A stretch of DNA of 64,000 nt, from assembly GCA_036426205.1 (NCBI GenBank), contig CM071568.1:48970801-49034800 (forward strand), given 5' to 3'. The DNA comes from Ascaphus truei. Taxonomy: Eukaryota; Chordata; Amphibia; Anura; Ascaphidae. Each line of letters begins with the position of its first letter. Position 1 is the stretch's first letter. Shown in pieces: positions 50,701 to 60,165 of the stretch. The notes under the pieces were generated by a model. The model was not told the DNA's origin and did not search any database. It saw only the letters and a list, made by a program, of their open reading frames with translations. The translations under genes and the position numbers were made by a program.

Positions 50701-53700
50701 AGAATTGTTAAAGGAGTCTATTCCTGAGAAATACAATGTGCTAATTTTAATCATTTTAATATACTTTGTGTATTCAAATTAGTATATTTGGGATTTCGGG
50801 GGTGATCAGTTTCGTTTACAGGTATCACGCCACGTATCAATATATGTGCCAAAAAACAAGCGCTAGTGACTTCAATGGGCAACAAAAGGTGATTCAAGTG
50901 AATAAGTATCAAAGTAACCTATATACTGTATTCATTACACCGTGAGTGCAGTGCTGCTCAACACGGACTGTCCCAGAAGACAGCTTAGATGTATTATATC
51001 AAGAAATGTATTTGGGTTTAGACGTATTATATCAAGAAATGTTTTTGGAGGTAAATAAGTTACGGCGTACGTTACAAAAATAAGACCTCCACTAGTCCCT
51101 CTCGCATTGCAAAACCCATATTTTAGTTTCTGGGTGGGAGTAACACCAACCGTAGGCGAATTCTGCTTATTATAAACAAGGGGTGCAGTGCGCGCTATCC
51201 CCAAACTCTCTCAAACGATGTTGTAAGAACCCTCTGCTGTTCCTATTCTCCTGCGATCAACGGGGTCAATCCAAAGCACAAAACAAAAGGGTGCAAAACG
51301 GGGATACAAAATCAAATGATAATGCAAAAATATTTAATAAAAGTGATAATCAACATAAAATGAGAAAGGGGAAAGATCACATAGATCTATACATCAACTC
51401 CTCAGTTGCACCCATCACCACGAGGAATAAACCCCATAGGGATACAAGAACCCACAATCTTACAGTCAAGGTAGAAACAGGGACAGAAAAGAGATGAGTA
51501 CAAAGCTCAATTCACAAAAGTTCTAAATTAGGAGTAAAAACCCTACAGGAGTTCAACACCCCCAAGCTAATAGTCCCAGTTGGCAATAAGGACAAAAAAT
51601 GGAAGAAAACTGCTCAATCCGCAATAGTTGTAAATAACAAAGGGGTTAGCGTCCTCGCGGAGGTGGGAACGGAAGCTTCCAGGTATCGTCGTCACGATCT
51701 CGCGTCGCTGCGTGATGACCTCATTGTGCGTCTTCGGAGGGTTGGCCATAGAGACCCTGTGACACATTTAAATAGTGACGAGAAGTTCCCTACTCACCAA
51801 CCAGGATCATATCGTGTGGTGCTAAAATGAGCCATCCAATCAACATACTGGATATTACAATTTAAGCAAAAACATTAGACAAAAAGCATACACTGACAAA
51901 AAACATGAAATAAATAAATAACCCATAAACAATTTATACATACTGTACATACATACATAGTTATATGTAATATAAACATAATAGCCTTAATAAAAAAAAA
52001 CCTTGGTTAAAACTTGGTAAAAAAAATACATCTCTAGATCTGTGAACATTGTTGGTGCTAAACAACTGAACTAACATCTCCCATGAGTAATATGCATCAA
52101 TGTAAATATAAGCACAAATCAGGGAGGGCCAATTGCTAGCATATCTATGTGCACTGATGTCAAATAACAAAAGCAAAGGGCAACATTGCTATTGATTCTA
52201 TTTGTTTGTAATAAACATCACAAAAGGAATTTATGTATGACGGAGAAAGCACACGAAAGCCACTTGGAGTAGGCAATCTTTCATATCAGGATACACTGAT
52301 GGCAAATATTATTTCAGGAATGGAACCAATTCTTTAAGTTCATTTAAACCTTCTGGTGATTTTGTACCAAGGATATAGATCCAAAATTGTTCCTTTTTGA
52401 AGGAGGAAATTATCCTTTTCCCCTCTTCTAGGATCTCGCGGAACAATTTCAATCCCTCTAAAGTGTAATCCATCTGGCTTGCCCTCGTGATGGGTTAAAA
52501 AATGCTGCGCCAGGTTATGTAACTTTTTACCTTTATATTGCGCTGAGCATTTTTTTTAATCCCGTTCACGTGTTCTCCAATTCTTGTTTTCAGTGGTATC
52601 CAACATACCATAAGTGGTACGGGCAGTCAATAATGTACACAACAGAAGTTGTTAAACAATTAAGACATTGTGTAATTGTGTGTACTCTGACAGTTGTTTA
52701 TATTGTATATACACCTTATATTGTATACACCTTTATCACGTGTCATATACTTGCACATGACACTGAGAATGACCCTAAGGAGGCTTTTCGTCTCCTTGAG
52801 GATGGGGTATCCTATAAACGATCCAGCCTTGAAATATCAAGTGATTCTCAAAGATCATCTCCTCCGGGCCCAAACATTGGGCATTTTGTCTGGGAAAGTG
52901 TTTAATTATATTTATAAAGCCTTTCCACGTATTCAGATTGATGTACCATATCCCCAAGATACATAAAACCTTGATGGAACCCCATGGCCGTCCCCTTGTG
53001 TCTGGGATAGAATCTATTACTTCTAATTGATCACATTCTGTAGATACATGTCTGGCACCACTCGCAGCAGCACTCGCTTCTTATTTACGGGACAGCACAG
53101 ATGTTTTCAATTCATTACAGATAATCACTTGGGAAAATCACTATCTTTGGGTGACTTTGGATGTTTCATCTTTGAAATCCTTGAACCTCCTGTAGGGTTT
53201 TTACCCCTAATTTAGAACTTTTGTGAATTGAGCTTTGTTCTCTTCCCTTTTCTGTCCCCGTTTCTACCTGGACTGTAAGCTTGTGGGTTCTTGTATCCCT
53301 ATGGGGTTTATCCCGCGTGGTGATGGGTGCAACTGATATATAGAGCTATGTGACCTTTCCCCTTTCTCATTTTATGTTTAATGTTAATCTGACTTTTATT
53401 AAATATTTTTGCATTATCATTGATTTTTGCTTTGTGTTTTGTATCCCCTTTTTGCACCCCTTTTTTTTGTGTGTTTTGAAACCTGCTTATTGTCATGTTA
53501 TTTGAAGGTAATGCCAAGCCAACATGACATTAACCCTATGCCAATGCAATGATAAACAACCACCATTGTTTTTGCAAATCATTATCTTTGTGGATATGTG
53601 TTAAATTCAGAGAAAATAACTTCCGTTGCTGAATTTGGTAAGTGATTTTTTTTTTATAACAATGTTTTACCAGGAAGTAATACATTGAGAGTTACCTCTC

Positions 53701-56700
53701 GTTTTCAAGTATGTCTGGGGCACCGAGTTATGATGACAAATACGGTTACAAAAACATGGTTACATTAAGTGAGCAGGGTTATACATTATATAGAAGACAT
53801 TGCATGCGCAGTAAGAGATAATATATGTTATAGGCGTATGGAACAGTTACAGACCAGATTAAAATGGGAGACGGCTTTAGTGATATTGGAAGCCCTGAAT
53901 TAACAGAGCTCTGTGGATTTTGCCCATAAAGGTTAATTACCTAATTCACCTCCGTGTAAAGCTGTAGCTGCTCCTTGATGCATGTTGCAATTCCCGCTGC
54001 GAGAGGTAATGTTTTACTTGAACAATCGAATGTTATTCTCCAACAGAGATGTTTCTTTTATAGTAATTGGTAGTCAGGACAAAAGCTTCTTTATGCCGAA
54101 GGTAATGTGTGCAAGGCAACAGATTAATACAGTACAATGGGATGTGACAGGAGCAGAAACCGCTTTAATATTTTATTCTTCCGTTCTGATTGTCAGGTGT
54201 GCCAATTATGACATAATCCTGGCTGAATTGAGATGTGTGTTTATTTCTTTTGTCTCAGCATGGCGTTTCACAGGAGGATTTCATCCGCGGAAGCCAGGAG
54301 AAAAATGTGAAAGATGTTGCATTTGATATTGCCAGTCAGGCTCATGTTCACCTGGAACATGTAAGTTTTTGTGCTTTGTTCTACCAATAGTGAAGCGTTT
54401 ATGATATTCATAATCTTATGATTCAAATTATATAGATTTACAGACTTGCAGTTCCACTTGATTTTTTTTAAAGAGATTTGTATTATGAAGCCTTCCCCCT
54501 TTTTCATTTTGTTGCAGTCGGCAAAGAAGGGTGGGTAGCCGTGTTGGTCCATTCTTCCATGTAGTAAAATAAAGGAGGGAGTAGGAGGTATGATACCTTT
54601 TTATTGGACCAACAAGTAGTTGTTACAAGCTTTCTAACCTCTCATGAAGAACTGATGAACCCAGAGAGGTTCTGCTAACACAGCGGTGTGCAAACTGGGG
54701 GGGGGGGGCCGCAAGATTTTTTTTTTTGGGTGGTTGCAGAGGTCCCGCACTTTTACTCAAGGCATTTAAATTAAATGCCGGTGGACCACGCGAGGCTTCT
54801 GCAACCTTTACTTACCGAGATTCAGCCGGCTTCAGGACGCGTGACCATGGCAACACAGCATCAAAAGACGCCATGGTAATGTGACGTCATTTGACACCGC
54901 GCGAGGTAAGGGGGGGGGGGGGGGGGGAGAAGCGCGCGCAATATTGGAGCAGAACAGGCGGGCGGGGCACAGCAAAAAAGTTTACGCACTCCTGTTCTAA
55001 CATATCAACGACTTGTTGGTCCAATACCACCTACTCTCTCCTTTGTCATTTTTATAGAATAACTATTGCTTAAATCCATTCTAGAATACAGTCCAAAAAA
55101 CATTTGCTCCTTTTGTGAATATTGTTTGCTTTTTAATCTGTCATGATATCACTATTTTTTTTTTCCCAAACCACTAAACCACTAAACCACTACAACTAAT
55201 GTGGATGCCTATTAACTGGACTGGAAAAAGGCACCAGTCTGTAGGTATACAGTGCTCATAAGTCTATTGTGCATATGCACTTGTCTATAGGAGTTGGTTG
55301 TGTACAGTAAGTTTTCCTGGGCCGCAGTGTCAGTGCAGCTTGTTACACAGCTGATCACTTCTCCATGACTACAACGTGAATTGCTCTCAACTTATTTTAT
55401 TTATAAATGTTTTACCAGGAAGTAATACATTGAGCGTTACCTCTCGTTTTCAAGTACAGTATGTCCTGGGCACAGTTATGATGACAAATACATGGTTACA
55501 TTAAATTTATAGTGGTTATACAGTACATTTTAAGGATGGGGGTTTTGGGGAAGTGGTTAGGTTTTTAGGGTAAGGGGTCAAGGTTTTTAGGTTAAGGGGT
55601 CAAGGTTTTTAGGGAAGGAGGTTGCGTTGGTATTGGGGGTTAAGATTAGGGTTTTTTTAGGGTAAGGGGCGAGCAGAGAGATGTCCCGGCTGTGAGGTGG
55701 CGGCTAAACGCCCCAGAACATTTGGTGGCGGCTAAATGTCCTAGACGGTGGGGGCAGCTTTGTCCCCAAAGAATGAATGGGAGGCAGCAGGTCTTACCAA
55801 AATAGCAGCACATACTGGGTGATGAATAGAAACCTGGAAGGGCTCAAACCCCGGGGCTTGCCCTGAAACTCCTTTGGAATGTAACTCTGGTGCCTATGTA
55901 TGAAGGCAAAGCTGGTGCAATTCTGACGAAAAACAAACTGCATCAAAGCAAAATATCCTTTCAACAGGATTTATTTTTTTGATGTATATGGTGCAGATTG
56001 ATTTTTTTATTTTTTGGCCCCAGAGCTGCACCACATTTTCATACACGTGCCCCTATGTGGTGGTAGAAAATAATTGTCATTTTCTCCTGTGGAGTTGTAA
56101 TGAGCAGACGTAGGGTGACGACGTCCCTGTGCCTTTTCTGGCTGATTGCCTATACAATGGGAGTGTCCACTGTGTTTATGTAGCATATTGTATACCAGGG
56201 GTGGGCAACTCCAGTCCTCAAAGGCTACCAACAGGTCAGGTTTTCAGGATATCCCTGCATCAGCACAGGACTGAACCACCTGTGCTGAAGCAGGTATATC
56301 CTGGAAACCTGACCTGTTTGTGGCCCGTTGGGACTGGCGTTGCCCAGCTCTGCTGTATACAGTCATATTTGTTCAGCAAAGATAAGCACTGCATCATGTT
56401 ATAAGTGGATCAGTTCACCCTACACCTTGTGTTTTCATTATCATCACCAATATGTAGTTCCACCGTAATAGCTAAACATTTTGGTGTTTTTTAATGTACA
56501 ATTCTATTCATTATGCAATCCTAGTTCTTACGCTCTGTGTGTTTTTGAACAAACATGATTTAGAGACTGGGTTATGAAACTGGATACATGGGTTGTGATA
56601 ATAGTGCCAATTGTTTAAAATATATTGACAATTGTATGTGTGTGTATATACATATACACGTGTGTGTGTGTGTGTGTATATATAGATATATATTTATAAA

Positions 56701-56703
56701 ATA

Positions 56704-56750
<47 letters not shown>

Positions 56751-58534
56751 TACATACAGTACATTGCCATATAGATCATAGAAACAAAAACTACGCAAGT
56801 CGCAGAAATTTGCATATTTTGATCCGTCTTGTGCATTGCTGTAAGTTACCCAAGTAATTAATAAAGCAGAGGTCCAGAAGATGTGCATATAAGATTGGCA
56901 AGTATGGATTTAATACAATGTCATCTGATGCTGTGGGCACGGTTATTATAGTGTAATTCTGTTTATCATTAATATTTTGAAATAACAGATAAAGAAATCT
57001 ACACACAAATACTCATTCTGAAAAGTTTAGTGACTCAGTCTGCAGCCTTGAATCTATCATGCACGCACACACCCAATCCCTTGTTCCAGTATTGAGGTGA
57101 GAGCGTTATGTCCTATCCTTTCTGTCTCTATTGTTGTCAATTCACCTTGATATATTCATAACATCAAAACAAGTCTGTGGCCATGAAAGCACCACTGATT
57201 TGTATCCAAACCAGGTAACTCTGGGTTACGCTTTGAGCAGCATTTTGATGTCTCATTCTGGGCTTTCAGCAGGTAAAAGTTGGTATGTAGGAAACCACAG
57301 CACCTGTGGAGCAGTGGGAAGCTCCTCTCCTGTCTCTTTAAATAATAGAGCTGCTTCTCCATTCTGCTCGTCACCATCTGGTTTGAGTTGCCTTTCTTTT
57401 CCCTCCATTTATTCCAGCCCCATTGGTGGAGGCTCAAGGACTCGGAAATGTAAAATGATAGAGCTAGAATATCTATTATTTAAATGAAAAGAAAAAGCAC
57501 ACGATTAAAATGCTGGCATCGTCTTCAGTTCATAGACACACTTTTTGCATGAGGAAAAATTATCTTACACTTTACATTATCTGAGTGTGGCTATAAAAAT
57601 GTATCTTCTCTCCCTTTTTGTCTACATGTATGTTGTGGGATCAAATTGAACGAAGTTGTAATAGGGTAAAACCAGGTGAAAGGTACTTAAAATAAATAAT
57701 AAAATAATAAACTCAAAGTATGAGTATTTTTTAAAGTCTGTGAAAATGTCCCTTTTTGTTTTAATTTACTTTGTCACAGGAATGTTTTTCACCCAATCAT
57801 AATAAATAAGGTAATTGCATTTGTTTACGGCCTCTGATTATTAGATACGTATAGGTAGGGGCAGTAATCCGCTTCCACAAGAAGACTTCAGGCTACTATG
57901 TTTTCCAGGACCAACTTTTAAAAAGTGTCTTAATATAAAAACCTTAAGCTTGTCTAATTTTACCTTTACTAAACATCTTTTAATTTTTTTGGTTCTATAT
58001 GGAAGTTCACCAAAAAAAAAAAAAAAATGCACTTTTACCTAAGATTAGAAAACACCTCCAGGTGTAAAGAGGAGAGGGCACATCTGTTATAATAAAATAC
58101 AAAGAATAATGGAGCTCTAGTCTCTAGGAAAGTGCTTTGAAATGAAAGGCTGTATACCACTTGAAATAATACATTACAAATCTAAGAGCAGCTAGCACAA
58201 CCTGGTGTGTATGTGTGTGTATGTATAATTTTATATATACAATATGGAAATTGTGTCCATTCTCTTGTCTTTCTGTTATTCAGGCTCGCTCTTTTATGGA
58301 AAAAATTCAAGGAAAAGCCTTTCCTGCGTTTACGATCACAGTAAGTAGGTGAACCTCTCTGCATTCGGAATACTTGATACTATTATGTGCATGCACTCTG
58401 AAGTTACCGCCCCCCCACCCCCCATAGAAAAAAAGGAATTGCTGTAGTGAAAATGCGATTCCCTCCAAAGGTGATTTTTGAGAGAAACTCAGGAAATCGA
58501 AGCACTCTATAAAGTAGTTGTAAGCCGTAATAAA

Positions 58535-58606
<72 letters not shown>

Positions 58607-60078
58607 CTGAGAGACCCGGGGTTGCCCGTGAGTTAAATTTCCCGCCTAGAGGTGTGCGGGGGCGGGCGGGCCAAGGGACCAAGAGGTTTCCCCTAGGGAC
58701 AGAGGCCATGCAGGGGAAAGGCGCATTACAGTGCTTTCACAAATATAGTATAAGATTAGTTCACACAAACATCAATTTAATCAATAAAAACCAATCTACC
58801 GTTTCTGTTTTTATATGATCCCTAATATATATCTTTATATGACACATGACTTTTTGTAATGAAAGGCTTGCTGTCCTTGTGGCCATGGAGAAAAAAAGCT
58901 GGACTTGAGGCCCAGAAGGATTAACACTGCAGGGTTCCATGCTTTTGAATGGGAGCCTACAGTATTAATGCTTTGCTTGATGGCCATCCTGCAGGGGAAG
59001 AATACAGCTACTCACCTTACGGATGAGCTTCACAGCCGTGCCCACTCTCTGTATGGAGCCGCCTCCCCCACTCGCTGAAGGATGATGTAGATGCCCTTAT
59101 ATGGAGCTCTACATTGTGGGGGGGGGATGGGGTTGCATATTCGGTTATCAAGGGGGCTGGTATGATCATCATGGTCTGGATGTAGGTAAAGCCAGCTATT
59201 GGAAGGTCTTAAATATCACAACGTTCTTTCCATATGCTAACCATAATGGAGGTCTGAGGATCTCCATTATTAGGTAAACTGCTCGTTACCACGTGGTTTG
59301 CATACGAGTAAGCAAAACATCCGGTAAAATGTATCGATGCAATATATTTGGCGTTGACGCGAGAGAGAATCGTAATGCAAACCCCTTTGGCGGTACGCGT
59401 TACCGCTATCGATACGTAAAATGGCGATAACATAACGTTAAAACAATGTAAGGACTTTTGAGGATCTGCCCCAAAGGCTTCGTTTATAGTGCAGGCGAGC
59501 ACGACGTAGGGCATGGAGTTGCACGTCTGTCGCTCGAGCGATCCCTGCACTGTGATGAAGAGGCGAGGCCATGATGTCACCAGGCTGGTTTGCCATCATT
59601 GGCTAAACCGCTCAGGTGACGCGGCCGTCGCGCGAAAAACCTACTTTTTTTTGGCAGCTCAAACTAGCAGTGCGGTTATTATTCCTCAGTCATGCGCACT
59701 ATGGCCTGCCCGATAGAGCTGCTGTATTTTGTTCGTGCCACACGCGCTGTCGCACTCACTAATTGCAGCCTTGGTGTGCAATCATTGGTCTGGTATTGGC
59801 AATCTTACAGTTTTCTGCTCCTGCATGTACACTTATAATTTGTTACCCAGTTGAGTAACTGCCCTGTGAGCCCCCAAATAGTGTTCTTGTGTCTGTTGTG
59901 ACATTGGAAAGACTATAGAAGTGGCACTGGGGCTTGGCAGCTGAAATGTTAAAGCTTGGGAATGGTCCAAAAATGTTTTTGTGTCTATTCTGAATCGAAA
60001 ATGCATAAAACGGTTAGGGAAATAGTCCAGTGATCAATATTGACCAGCACAGGGTGAATAAATAATAAAAATGTGTTA

Positions 60079-60165
<87 letters not shown>

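Noticed and set aside
55550..55700. Possible interstitial telomeric repeat
   Set aside because: TTAGGG-like blocks are too degenerate and irregularly spaced; it reads as a local G-rich tandem repeat.
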